Shown: positions 24,517-36,557 of the stretch, in pieces
How positions within the stretch are numbered: the stretch's first letter is position 1
Layout of the letters: the number at the start of each line of letters is the position of its first letter
From: Calendula officinalis
Taxonomy: Eukaryota; Streptophyta; Magnoliopsida; Asterales; Asteraceae
DNA: 64,000 nucleotides
Assembly: GCA_963853835.1 (NCBI GenBank)
Contig: OY970828.1
Location: 63,976,861 to 64,040,860 of the forward strand
Direction: 5' to 3'
Position numbers and translations under genes: made by a program
The notes under the pieces: model-generated
The model's input: only the letters and a program-made list of their open reading frames with translations
Database searches by the model: none
Told to the model about the DNA's origin: nothing

Positions 24517-26344
24517 TTTTCAAATATGCCTATAAACTGCTAAAGTAATAATTTGTCTATTTTTAAACATATTTTAATAATTAATTGAACTGGCGGATCG
24601 ATCCATTAAAATGTCATCAACTCGAACCTAACCCGTTCAATAAATTTGTCAGTTGGGTTGGCCAATATATGATCTGAAATTTGTTTGTCTCAACACTAAC
24701 CTGTTATTTTCATATGATTTCATGTAATGTTGTAAATAGCCATCCGTAGTTCTTAGAGGCCTAATATCGCATGAGTAAATGAACTTCACTAAATTGAGCA
24801 TTACTTTAGAAGTTAAGCTATAAGCTATATGTCTCTGTTTTTGGCCCACAACCATTCAAAACAAAGCTCGCAACAAGGAGAATGTCCAACTTTTGGACCC
24901 AAAAACACTATATTTTAGGAGGTATTTGTATTTCAATGTTGAGATGCTGCAACATTCAATTTCAGTCTTGATAAAAGTTCATTTTTTCTCTCAAATTTTA
25001 TGTTTGATTGGAATTGTTATTGATTCGTTGAATCAATGCATGATAATAAGAAAAATTATATGTGGTTTTCTTGTGATTCCATATTTTCAGTTTGTGTTTA
25101 TCAGCGTAGACTACATTATGGCTTCACCTCTATCTTAACTGATCATACTAAAAAAGACCAAACATACACTAAACCATGAAAATGAGCCTAATATACTTCA
25201 TTTTTCATTTCATCTATTCACTTCTTTTGAACGTGTTATTAGATGTAGCCTTTTTTTAACCACAAATCATAATCTACACCTAATTACCACTTAAGTTCAT
25301 GACGAGACTTGAACCCCCAACCTCAAGATTATGTGGCAAACACCATACCGCTAGACCAAATGCCCTTTGGTTTATAAGATGTAGCCTATGTACGACGTTC
25401 TTAAAAGCTGTCCAAGTGGTCTGGTACGTGATTGTATCAATATGAATTTTCTAAACTCTAAAGAGTACCTTAACGGCTTAACGTTTGTTATTATTAGGTG
25501 TTTTCTTTGATGGCGATTGGAAATAACATCTATTAAGTAGGCAGAGCAATAAAAAAAACATTTACATGCTAGATATATATAGCTTGGATTACAAGTCTAT
25601 TCGAGCCAATTTAGAGAGATTTTCTTACACCTACTCGAAATCGAAACAACTAGCTAGTTAAATGGTTGATTTATCATCCGTACGTATGGATTTCTAGGGC
25701 TTAATAATCCTTAAAAAGATACGAACATTCATGATAGTGATGTAAAGGAAAAACACATAGTGCCGGAATATTAAAGTACTTTGAACGTGTGGGAATGAAA
25801 TCTTGAGATCGATCTTATGTGTTTACGGTCCCTAACACCCAAAAGAAGACCAGGATCATCACTTGCATTAGTTATATACATAATAATTTAATAGTTTAGT
25901 TTTCCTACAAAGCAGACAGGAATAGGATAGAGTAAGTAGAAGAGAAAGTCTAGCCTTAATTATGAGAGAGTATACAAATGGAGGAATTTGATTCCGAGTT
26001 GATTCACATAGGTATAGTGCAATTTCTTTCTTTTTCGTCGTGAGTTTTTTTGCATAAATAATGCATTGTACCCTAAAAGTGTACAAATCAATTAATTTAT
26101 CGAACCCCAGTTTTAATCTGAGAATGGTGATGTGAATTTTTATATTTTGATTTGCCATTACATCAATTGATATTGCACGTTTTAAAAATACGTTTCCGGT
26201 ATTTTAGAACGTTTATTATTAAAACGTATTTTAAAAGGATATTTTTAAAACGTATTTTAAAAATATTTTGACACAAAAAATTATTTGGGCAGTGTGATTT
26301 GTTTGTGATCGGAATGCTCCTTTTATACACAAATCGAAATCGAA
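24515..26344. other. AT-rich intergenic DNA without a recognised gene
   Basis: No coding region is supported. A SINE relic lies at 25252-25370 (separate entry). Positions 26175-26275 contain repeated AAAACGTATTTTAAAA words in both orientations. Confidence 0.4.
25252..25370 (-). mobile_element. tRNA-derived SINE (minus strand)
   Basis: On the minus strand there is an A-box-like GGTCTAGCGGTATGG (about 25343-25357) and a B-box-like GGGTTCAAGTCTC (about 25302-25314) at tRNA-like spacing, followed by a short homopolymer tail (TTTTTTT on the plus strand at 25252). No cloverleaf is apparent, so it is not a functional tRNA gene. Confidence 0.65.
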
Positions 26345-26520
26345 TATGGGGTACCCGTTTGTAGATAGTAACCAAGTATGAGGTACCCCTTTGGCAGATA
26401 GAAAACCGGGAATGGGGTACCCATTTGACAGATAGCACCCCTGAAATGGCAGCGGAGAGAAGGACAGGTGGTGAGCTGTGGGAGGGAACCTGGTATGGGG
26501 TACGTACCCATTTGCATTAT
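26345..26520. repeat. Tandem repeat of about 33 bp built around GGGGTACCC
   Basis: Units start at about 26345, 26378 and 26412 (ATGGGGTACCC..TTTG..AGATAG), with a further partial unit at about 26494. The repeat explains the minus-strand open frames here, which repeat GTP and PKGYL-like words. Confidence 0.65.
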
Positions 26521-26754
26521 TTTTACAAAAGGAATGAAAACAACATTATTTGGCACTGGACATTCTCCAAACGGGTAATTGATTTACGAGTATAGTAATG
26601 TTTTTAGAACACGTTAAAATAAAATAAAATAAAAGGCTAACAAGATAACGAAAAATTAACAATTTTGAAAGAACCTAAAGAGAAACAAGATTAAACTTAC
26701 AAAATCTAAAAGAATACCCAAATACCAACCTAAGAGACCCTTGATAAAACCTTA

Positions 26755-28719
26755 GAGCATGGGGTGTGGACCGTTACCCGCTAGCCATAGACCCGATAAC
26801 GGCGCCAAACCCACACCGTGGGTGACGTCGTCCGCTCGTTACCGCCATTGTCACAACGGTCGCCAAGGAGGGAGGGAGTCGGGGGGGGGGGGGGGGGAGC
26901 GTCTCCAACGACTAGTTTTTTTTAAAGTTTTATTTTCCTCCTACAATTATAAATTCCCCTTAATTTACACCAAATAACTCACACTCTTTACAATATTTTT
27001 ATACACACTACCATATCATGAGTTCATCGATCATCCTATAGTGATTCTTCCAGTTCTAGTTCATCATGTGAAGAAAAACTTCAAAAATTGACAAGGTTAA
27101 CGATTGGAACAACTACTATCAAACCTTGTGTGCGGAAGACGAACCGAAAATTAGAAAATTTATTAAGTGAGATCGAGTTGGTGCTAAACAACATCTAATG
27201 GAAGATTATTTTGACCCTGTCCCGAAATACCCCGAGCGGTGTTTTAGACGCCGCTACCGTGTAAGCTCCGACCTATTTCTTTATGTAGTGGAAGGTATTA
27301 ATATTGAACCCGTTCCTGCACATTTTTTTTAAACCACGACCCGATTGTAGAAGTGTGATGAGCATTAGTCCTATAATGAAATGCACGTCTGCCATACGCC
27401 AATTTGCATATGGGTCAACCCCGGATGCTTTTGACGTATACCTTCAAATTGGCGAACGTTGTAGTTGTTGAAGATATCAAAACTTCGTATGCAAAACACG
27501 AAAGTTATCATGGGTTCCCGGGTATGCTCGGTAGCATAGATTGTATGCATTGGGAATGGATAAAATGTCCGACTGCGTTGAAATGGCAATACAAGAGAGG
27601 GGATCATAAGTACCCGGCACTTATGCTAGGAGCCGTTGCGTCTCAAGATTTGTGGATTTAGCAAGCGTTTTTTGGGGTAGCGGGTTCAAATAACGATCTG
27701 AATGTTCATAGTCATTCAAATTTATTTGGCGGCCTCATAGACGGAGTCGCTCCGGAGGTTCCATTTAAGGTGAACGAGAAAACATACATGAAAGGTTATT
27801 ACCTAGCGGATGGGATTTATCCGACTTGGTCCAGCTTTGTTAAAACTTACTTTGCTAGAAACGCAAAAGATTTAAATTTTAAAAAGGCTCAAGAAAGTAC
27901 ACGAAACGATGTTTAACGAGCTTTTGGGGTCCTTCAAGGTCGTTGGGGGTATTATTCAACATCCAACACGAGCTTATTTTGTCAATAAAATTAGAAGAAT
28001 CATGTTCTGTTGCATACTATTGCATAACATGATATTAAAAGATCAAGATTTTGCAATAAGCGAATTTAACGAATTGTATATCAATCCGCAGCAGAATTTG
28101 TAACGCACCTGGGTCGAGAGATGTGACGTACTGACGTTCACCGCAAGAAATACAAAGAATTACGGGATAAGGTTGTACACAACAACCTTCGACGTGATAT
28201 AGTCGAACATCTTTGACAACTTAAATCTCAAGAAGAATAATTTTATTTTAGTTTTATTTTATGTATTTTTTTTCACCATTTTAATTTTTATTTTAATGTA
28301 TGTTTTATTTTATTCATTTTAATATTTTATTAACATAATATTCAAAATTTAAAAATATAAAATAAATGTAGGAGCCCTATAACATGGTTATAGCTATAAG
28401 AGCAGGGGGTATGGTTCCGCCATACCTCCGTTAAATGCCTATAACCTCGCCAATTCCATACCGAAACCCTCGCCATTTGCTCGTTATAACAATTTCGTTG
28501 TAGCCATAACGGATCGCCAAAGGGAGGGAAGCCAGGGTGGGGGTTGGGGGTAAGGGGGTTCAACCAATCAAAATACACCAAATAATAAATGTGGGACCCC
28601 TATAACACCACTTTAACTATAACACCAGGACACCACTTTTTCATCCCCAAGTTATAGCCAAGTTATAGGACAAAAAATGCTATAACATACCAATAACTAC
28701 CCTTCCACACCTTGTGCTC
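26755..28719 (+). mobile_element. PIF/Harbinger DNA transposon, degenerate
   Basis: The left end GAGCATGGGGTGTGGA and the complement of the right end GAGCACAAGGTGTGGA form inverted termini. Flanking trinucleotides are TTA and TAA, so the expected 3-bp duplication is imperfect. The interior holds a broken transposase gene. A second left-like terminus (GAGCAGGGGGTATGG) at about 28402 suggests a smaller related element inserted near the right side. A G16 run is at 26881-26896. Confidence 0.75.
27130..28230 (+). pseudogene. PIF/Harbinger-type transposase (Plant_tran family) pseudogene
   Basis: Recognisable family blocks, in order: YPERCFRRRYRVSSDLFLYVV (N-terminal part), GMLGSIDCMHWEW (first catalytic Asp), RGDHKYPALMLGAVASQDLWI, FFGVAGSNNDLNV, GYYLADGIYPTW (second catalytic Asp), and RAFGVLQGRWG followed by RRIMFCCILLHNMI. 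The frame is broken by several stops before 27400, by a TAG at 27659 where the family has Trp, by a TAA at 27914 exactly where the third catalytic acid (Glu of the VERAFG motif) belongs, and by a frameshift about 30 nt later. It cannot make an active enzyme. Confidence 0.85.
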
Positions 28720-29243
28720 TAATACCAAGGAGCCATAAATTTGTATTTTAGTTATAGCCATGTTATAGAGCAAAAAAAAGCTATAACTAACCTATAACAC
28801 CACTACCACACCTTAACACACTACCTAACAACCCATTTAACACACCAACAAGCCATTACTCCCCAAAAAAAATATAATACATTTACGGTGCCATTTGGCG
28901 AAATAATATTAAACTTTCTTCACTTCATTGAGTGAACTTTCTAATTTTCTAGGGTTATTTATCTGAACAAATTTAAAAAGATTATTATATTTTCTTTAAA
29001 CATCCACATCCTAATTAAAAATGATCACCTTCATAGAACATATAAGAAGATGTGGTCTACATTAATTAATGAACCCTTAAAATAAATGTCGTAGCATCTA
29101 TATATTTAAATATGTATACACGCATACTGATACATATACAAATGTGTGAAGATGCCCACACATGCATCTACTATACACTATATAAGTAAGTGAACTGAAA
29201 GTGTATGTGGCCTTGACTTATAAATCTAAGAAGCTAATTAAGT
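28720..29243. other. Promoter-side intergenic region of the NF-YB gene
   Basis: ACACCACTACCACACC-like words near 28800 appear to be scrambled Harbinger-end sequence. From 28900 the DNA is AT-rich. A TATA-like CTATATAAGTAAG lies at about 29178, some 65 bp before the NF-YB start codon. Confidence 0.35.
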
Positions 29244-29612
29244 ATGGTTGATGAGCATGATAAACTGGTGCCAATAGCAAATGTTGGGCGAATCATGAAA
29301 CAGATCCTGCCACCGAGAGCCAAGATCTCCAAAGAATCCAAGGAGACGATGCAAGAGTGTGCGTCAGAGTTCATAAGTTTTGTGACCATGGAAGCATCTG
29401 ACAGGTGTCACAGGGAGAACCGCAAGACGCTAAATGGAGACGACATCTGTTGGGCTCTCGCGTCTTTAGGGTTTGATGCGCACTCTAACGCGGTTTCAAG
29501 ATACTTGAATAAGTTTAGAGAGTCTGAGAGGGAGAGAGCAGCACGTGCCAACCAAATTAATGAGGAATATTGCGTTGATGAAGCTGTTGTGGGTTCTTCC
29601 AATATGCCTTGA
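29244..29612 (+). CDS. NF-YB (CBF-A/HAP3) histone-fold transcription factor subunit, NF-YB4/5-like
   Basis: NF-YB pairs with NF-YC through a histone fold and, with NF-YA or CONSTANS-type partners, binds CCAAT-containing promoters. The 122-aa intronless frame carries the full conserved domain at residues about 6-95: DKLVPIANVGRIMKQILPP, AKISKESKETMQECASEFIS, FVTMEASDRCHRENRKTLNG, DDICWALASLGFDAHS. Short tails flank it, like Arabidopsis NF-YB4 and NF-YB5. The residue after KIS is Lys rather than the Asp diagnostic of the LEC1 class, so an embryonic LEC1 role is unlikely. The next in-frame part, RYLNKFRESERERAA, matches NF-YB4-type proteins. The start is the first Met before the domain. Confidence 0.9.
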   Translation: MVDEHDKLVPIANVGRIMKQILPPRAKISKESKETMQECASEFISFVTMEASDRCHRENRKTLNGDDICWALASLGFDAHSNAVSRYLNKFRESERERAARANQINEEYCVDEAVVGSSNMP

Positions 29613-30748
29613 TCGATGAACATATGTAAAACCTTAATTATCTCCTTTTTTTCTAATATAAGAGCTAGCTAGATACATTATCTTTGACAAGGGTTGTATA
29701 CCATTAATAAACAAATTAAATCCATCGATCATGTAAGTGCTATTCTCTTAACTACAACCAAGGTAAAATAGTGGCTAATTAATATTCTCACAAGTGGTCT
29801 CAAGTAATATACTCAGGTTAAACCGACATGTCAAAGACTTACTTTTTAGAACCATGAATGATAATATTACTACTTACATAGACAGAATCAATCTATATGT
29901 TATAGCAATTTTTGATTTATTTTGTAAAAATTTAAAAGAATTAAAGCGTAGTATGGCTACTTAGATAGATGAGAAAAATATGAAATAACGGGTATATATG
30001 CTTTCAAGTGAATACCCCATATGTTCGTTACTTATTATGTCATAGGGGAATATTTCGTCCAACAGGCAGTTCAATGTCCGCAGATTTAAGAACATGGACT
30101 TGAATCTGTAGTCTTGAAAACCGAACCGGACTGGTTGACCAGGAACCAGTGGTCAAACCGGTTTTTTTTATTGACAATTGAACCCATCAAACCGGGTCAA
30201 AAACAAACTTTTTTCTCGGCAAAAAGTAGGACTTAACTGCTGAAATTCTATCATCCAGGTGCGCAATTGCTAAGCTTAGTGGTTTTCCTCCTACCGATGT
30301 GGGATGCCACCACTACTTGTTTACTTCAACAAAACTAAACTGTTAACATTCATAGAGTATATTATACTTCTACAATTTCATTTTGTAATCTTGTTTTAAT
30401 AATTCATGAGCAATTGGAGGATAATTAAGAATTATGTAATGATAATGCACTTCATCAAATATCAATTAATGAGCTATTTCATAGAAAGTTAACTTTTTAT
30501 GGATATTATAAGTATTCGGTATTCCAATAACATAAGCATTACACTAATTTAATCCAACCATATTCAATAGTAACAAGATTTGCAATATTCAGCTAAAGCG
30601 CCACAAAGTATGTCTCATTTAACACATAATCTCCAAATTCACAAACTAGTTTTATTTGTAACATTAAAGGACAAACAAATACAAGGAGACAGTTTCATGC
30701 ATGGGTGGTCTGCCACACAACCACAACTCCAGTCCAGCAGTTACAATT
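29613..30748. other. Intergenic DNA between NF-YB and the SR gene
   Basis: No gene is supported. A degenerate stretch at 30115-30205 (GAACCGGACTGGTTGACCAG, AAACCGGTTTTTTTTATTG) resembles the ends of small plant transposons. The end near 30550-30748 is probably the 3' UTR of the minus-strand SR gene. Confidence 0.35.
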
Positions 30749-33700
30749 TTAATCAGATCTCACCTGTTATAACAATATTAAGTGAACAATCATATATCCT
30801 AAAAATATAGAAGAAGGCTTGGATAAAACTTGGTATAAATTTTATAAACTATAATTACCGATGGTGAACGTGAACGAGAAATGCTCCGACTTGGTGGTGT
30901 ACCACGAGACCTTGATGGAGATCTGCACAAATTCCATGAAAAATAGAAAGAAAAAAAAAACAATTCATTAGACCCAAAATCCGTAATTAGTAACATTCGT
31001 AATAATATTTCTAATCGCCTTCAAACACTAATTCATACACTATAAATCATGGTCCGTGAAATAATAATACATATTTACTTGTTTTTCTTAATCAGGTTTA
31101 GTAGATAAAAACTAGTAATTACCATCAAGTCCCTTTACCTCACCTCTATATCCAGTGAAGTCCCTAGACAGCCAACTTTGAGCACAAATTACCATCATGC
31201 CCCTACCATGCTGTGGGATCCACATCTAAAAAAGAAACAAGGTGCAAAACCAAGGGCACCCTTTTAAAATACTTACATAATCAAACCCCCCATCAACCTT
31301 TTATCACCGTGCAAAAATAATAACTTTTTATTACACAATAGTAACAAAGTAAATGCCCAAGTTTAATCTTAAACAACCAATTGTTAAAAGAAAATGATAA
31401 TTCATTATTTCATTTGATGTATGCAAACTTAACCTAGAAACATATGTTGATTATTATTTGTAGCATTTTAATTTTTAACATTATTTTTTGTTAAATTATG
31501 TTACCTTGAAGCAGGGGTAGGAGATGACTCAGAACGGGGTCGTGATGAAATAGATCTGGAACGAAACCTGCGAGAATATTTGTCACTAGGAGAGTAACTG
31601 CATTAAAATATTTGGTTATATTTATAAAAAATTAAAATTAAAATAAATTAATAAGATACAAAAAAGTCAGCACAAACCTCCTGCTCCTGCTATCATAGCT
31701 ATTGCTGTGACTTGGGCTCCTAGAGTAACTGTATTTTCTATCATACTCCTCTACCTGTTGTTGACAAATCATCAACTAATTCATGAGATTAATATGGGGA
31801 TGTTTGGATTTGTGTTTTGCAATTGATTATCTGTTTATTGCGATTTCAGTCTATTTTAATAACAAAAGAGTTAATTAGACAAATGGTCCTTTAAGTTGAT
31901 TCCCGATTTCAACTTTGGTCCTAATCTATTAAAACTGACAAAGATAGTCCTTATTTTTGAAACTTTTGTCACGTTTGGTCCTTTAGGCCAAACGAAGTTA
32001 AATTTTTCTGCTAAGTCCCCTCATAAAGTTTTGATTCGTTCTTCACCAATTATAAAGTTTTGATCTGTAATTGATTTTAGGGTTATTGTAAGAGAGAAAG
32101 AAGAAGAAATAAAATGAGGTTGAATTAAACAGAATAATTTAACATCGTTTGGCCTAAAGGACCAAACGTGACAAAAGTTTCAAAAATAAGGACAATCATT
32201 GTCAGTTTTAAAAGATTAGGACCAAAGTTGAAATCGGGAATCAACTTAAAGGACCATTTGTGTAATTAACTCATAACAAAATTTGCTTCTGATTAGATTA
32301 TTTAAAGACTTTTACCCACATTTCACAAAATGCATGGCCTTTTATTCACAAAGATATGTTTTTTCGTCAATTTATGTAATAATGTCACAATAATCACAAG
32401 TAATTATCTGATTATGAATATTAATATTAAATACCACATATTTACTTTGAATTTTCTAAACGCATATCCAAATTTCTTATAACGTACCCGTATGTAGCCT
32501 TTGGAGAACTGGTTACGGAAAAGTGAGTCATCAAGTTTCCTTATCTACAACAAACAATAAAACATAGTTAAAAAGTTGCATATTTTTCAAATATATATTA
32601 TTTTTTTTTAAAAAGAGAAAAATGTATGTCTTTATGTAATGCAAAACTAATGTTGGAACTAAGTAACTAACTAACTAACCGCATATTTCATGTCATCATA
32701 GTTTGTATAGTCCACAATCCCTCCCATGCCTGTAAACAAAATAAATCAGCTTCATTAGTATTCGATGGATTATAGACAAACATTATAACTCAATAAAACA
32801 AATATCATAATTCATAACCGGATCGGAAGATAATAAATTATAATAATTTATAATAAATAAAAACATCCTGAACGAAAAGCAAAAATCACCTCTGGTCAAA
32901 TATGATTACAAAAAAAATCCTGAATTAGTGTGTCAAATAAAAAATTACATTATTTAAAAAATGATCTCAATTTCTTTAATGAAACAATTTAGGCGTTATT
33001 ACGCACTAAAACGACACTTAAAAGTGACATATTCAAGCCAGATGTTCTTCTTCTACACCATGCATGATGATAGGTTAAACAATGTAAGCAGAAACTAAAA
33101 ATTTAAAATCATTGAATTTTGTATATCAATAAATTTTAAATATTCAAGTAAAATAGAGTACCGCTTACCATCACGATCACGAAAAACTTGAGAGAAACAA
33201 ACATCACCAGCTCGACGCATGTGATCCTAGCAAATTGCCCATTTAGTAATTCAATTATTAAATCAGAGGATTATGGTGTGCTTAGGAAGTTAAACAAAAA
33301 TTAACTGAACTACTTAAGCAAACATGAGTAACTTAAAAGATAATAAGTTTAAATTGGATTGACGAAACTGACCTTCAAATCTTGCCATGAAGCAGAAGAA
33401 GGTAATCCAGTGACATAAACTGTGAAAACACCATATTAAGAAAAAGTTGAACAGCATCTCATATATACATATATATATATAATAAACAAACCGCGATAGT
33501 CAGAGCGCCTTGACAATCCTCCACGACTGCCTCCACTGCTGTAACTGCTATGACGATCTACAGAAGACGAAACCCTCCCACCATGTGCAAGTTCAACCTA
33601 AACATGAAAACAAAAAAAAGGGAAAAAAAATATATATGAACAAATAAGTAACAATCAAACAATAATCATAAGTTATTGATAAAAACAAGATTATTTTCAT

Positions 33701-34159
33701 TGACTAACTCGTAAGCGTTGACCATCAAACTTATAACCATCCCTTCCATAAATGGCATCTTCAGCATCACGAGCATCTTCAAACTGAAATCAATCCATCA
33801 AGTGTTGATGTCAACAAAAACGTCTAAAAATCATTTACATATGATGTGAAAAGATAAAATTGTCTGAATATGATGTGTATTTTACCTCTACAAAGGCAAA
33901 ACCAGGGGGCCTAGGTGGAATTTTGATCTCAATTTCAACAATTGGTCCATACTGCAAGCAAAAACAAATGCAATATAAGACATCGCACAAATTTTAAACT
34001 GACATTTTTTCAAATAATTTACACTGCAGAATGACACAAAAAAAAAAAGATTTAGAAAGAGATATAAGAGGAAACCTTGTAAAATAAATCTTCAACTTCC
34101 CTTTCACGAATATCACTGGGAAGATTACCCACATAGATTGTACGACTTGAGCGACCCAT
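30749..34159 (-). CDS. SF2/SR34-type serine/arginine-rich splicing factor (12 exons)
   Basis: SR proteins of the SRSF1 class bind exonic enhancers, recruit U1 and U2 components and shuttle in the nucleus. Minus-strand exons (high to low): 34076-34159, 33886-33951, 33709-33783, 33492-33597, 33373-33419, 33169-33226, 32680-32729, 32488-32544, 31678-31754, 31505-31597, 30859-30922, 30749-30763. They sum to 792 nt (263 aa), close to Arabidopsis SR30. The N-terminal RRM has RNP2 TIYVGNLP and RNP1 GFAFVEFE. The second, pseudo-RRM has the invariant SWQDLKDHMR. The C-terminal third is an RS/SP domain. The last tiny exon codes VRSD; if the preceding intron is kept, the tail becomes about 19 hydrophobic residues instead. 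Intron 8 contains a Mutator-type MITE. The leader and promoter lie toward 35060. Confidence 0.92.
31868..32272. mobile_element. Mutator-type MITE with very long inverted ends in an SR-gene intron
   Basis: The 405-bp element is almost entirely palindromic. Its two ends match for roughly 140 bp with few differences, starting GAGTTAATTA and including AAATGGTCCTTTAAGTTGAT. It is flanked by a perfect 9-bp duplication ATAACAAAA (31859-31867 and 32273-32281). Confidence 0.9.
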
Positions 34160-35295
34160 GTTTTCTGATTAAATGTTATCATATGATGTAATAAGAGCTC
34201 AAGTTATGATCTTTAGGCATACAATAAACTTAGAAGTAAAAAATCATCAAATATAATGGTTAATGGGTGATGACTATTTTACTAGTTAAACTATATTTTA
34301 TAATGATTAGTTTCTTTCAAACAAATACAATTACTAGAAATTTACATACAGACACTCCATTCTGGAAAGAACCAAATCAATGTTGAAGTTCTCTAGTAAA
34401 AAAGGCCAACTACCAATTTTCTTAATTATAAGTCAATTAACTTTTTCGTAAAAAAAATATCACATCTATCAATCAAATTCATAATCTTAAGTTAATATAA
34501 ATAATATTACACTTTCAAAAACTTTAACAGCAAAGTAAGAGGATTATGTTGATCAAATACACAAAATTATCACAGAATTGTTCACACTTAAAATAGAAGA
34601 CTTTTCAAAATAAGTATACAATTTTACAAACTAAATCTAATATCAATTTAATCACGAAACAAAAAGTGAATACTTTAGGTGGGGAAAGGCATATAACAGT
34701 TCGGTTGGTGCTAATTCAACATACAAAGCAATCAAGCTAGAAATAGAAACAATAATTAACTTCGATTTTAAGAGTTCGTATGAATCAGTAACAAAAGAAA
34801 CATCAGTTTATGCATGATTCTGAGAGGAGAGAAATCGAGCAAGCAAAACCCTAACAGCGGTTACCGTAGACTTGAGTTGAATCAAAGGAGCAATTCATGT
34901 AAATAAGTTAGAATCATGTGTTCAGAGCTTTTGATCTAACCAGGAATTAGGCCGAAATTGATCGCTTGTTCTACCTGTTGAGAATTAGGAGGGTGACAAA
35001 CAACAAACGTAGAGAATTCTGGTTAAAGCTATGAGTATGACAGTAGGCAACAACAACACGACAAGTATCACATTCACAAAAGTAATTTACACAAATAGCA
35101 CTCATAGTTTCAAGTATTTACAATAATGGCCTCTCCTTTTCTAACCGTTTTTGAAATACAAGTATTAAATAAAGTTCTTTTAAGGACATATGTCCACTTT
35201 CACATGCTCACCACACCTTTAACACTCTCACTCCATATTTTTGTACACATTTTGAGCTTCTATATAAGCGTTCACATAAATTTTATGGATTTTGA
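34160..35295. other. 5' side of the SR gene and AT-rich intergenic DNA
   Basis: No protein gene is seen. The region just upstream of the SR start is AT-rich and probably holds a leader intron. The sequence near 34830-35060 is less AT-biased and is a plausible first leader exon and promoter, but boundaries cannot be fixed by eye. Confidence 0.35.
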
Positions 35296-35430
35296 TAATG
35301 ACAGTCCTAAGGGCTATCATAAGACATGCATAGATTATTTGTACTTCCATCTACAACCGACTCCTGAACTTTATGAATTAATCATTTATACCATTTTTAA
35401 TGCACTTAGTGACAGCCCTTAGGGCTGTAA
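35296..35430. repeat. Small element with palindromic ends (GACAGCCCTTAGGGCTGT family)
   Basis: Both ends carry a near-palindrome with a CCTAAGG/CCTTAGG core (TGACAGTCCTAAGGGCTATC and TGACAGCCCTTAGGGCTGTA). A close relative lies at 59270-59418 and a more distant one at 38362-38575. Confidence 0.55.
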
Positions 35431-35680
35431 TTATCAAAACCCAAATTTATATATACTAATATTCTATTTCTCGCACTTTTGTCTTGTCCTAGAAATAATC
35501 TCTCTATTTCTGACTAAATATATAATTATCTACATCTTACTTCACACATTTCTTCATTAAAGGGATCGAATATCGCTATTATTGTTCAAAGTTTTTGAAA
35601 GTGACATTTTATGAAAACAATTAGTTCATAAATATAACATAGAATATATTACAAAAGTCAATAATACATGTATTTATATA

Positions 35681-36557
35681 CTTCATCCGTATCAAAATAA
35701 GTGACACAAATTGGCTTACACATTTTTTGAGGCAAAAGATTAAAGTAGAGGTTAAAATAAATTAAAGTACATAGTTAGTGGAGAATGGGTCCCACTTTTC
35801 TTGAATAAAGTGATATTAATGAGTTTTAAAAGTAAAAGTAAGAGTATAAGGGTAATTTTAGGGGTGGCAATTTCTGACCCGACACGAAACCCGACCTGAA
35901 ACCGACACGAAAATAAACAGGTTTGGGTTGAGGTAAAAAATAATTGGATCAGTCTCGGGTTGAGTCAGCTGACCCGTTTATTAAACAGGTTAGGTTCGGG
36001 TCAATGATAATATAAATGGGTCGACCCGCCAACCCGTTTAATTATTAAAATATATTTTAAAAAATATATATTTATACTTAATTTATAGTTTACTAGTTAA
36101 AACATAATTAATAGTTAGATAAAATTAAAAATATTACTTAGTAATTTGGTGTTTAGTATTTTGTTATCAATTTGTGTAATACTAACAACATTTTGACATG
36201 TTTAACCCGTTTAACTTGTTTGACCTGATAACCTGTTTAACTCGTTTTATTAAATGGGTTATATGGGTTAGGTTTGGGTTGAAATTAAACAGGTTAGGGT
36301 TGATATATCTGACCTGTTTATATAAACAGGTCGGTTTCGGGTTGAACGTTTCTGACCTGCCAACCCGCGAACCCGAACCCGTCAACCCGAACCCGACCTG
36401 AATTGCCACCCCTAGGTAATTTCACTTTATTAAAGTGGATAGTTAGTGGGTATGGGTCCCATTATTTTTACCAAATATGGAAAGTTTTCAAAGTGTGTCA
36501 CTTATTTTGATACACCTCAAAATGGAAAGTGTGTCACTTATTTTGATACGGAGGAAG
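35681..36557. mobile_element. Stowaway MITE, copy 2, split by a nested hAT-type element
   Basis: The ends CTTCATCCGTATCAAAATAA and its inverted copy, and the interior words, match the 313-bp copy at 12122-12434. It is flanked by TA on both sides. Its centre is interrupted at 35859-36414. Confidence 0.9.
35859..36414. mobile_element. hAT-type MITE nested in the Stowaway (556 bp)
   Basis: The termini TAGGGGTGGCAATTT and AATTGCCACCCCTA are inverted copies. An exact 8-bp duplication GGTAATTT (35851-35858 and 36415-36422) flanks it. The uninterrupted Stowaway at 12122 has only one copy of this octamer, which proves the insertion. Confidence 0.93.

Noticed and set aside
23852..24548. Several 70-130-codon Tyr/Ile-rich frames
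   Set aside because: They are translations of (TA)n and ATACATATATG repeats.
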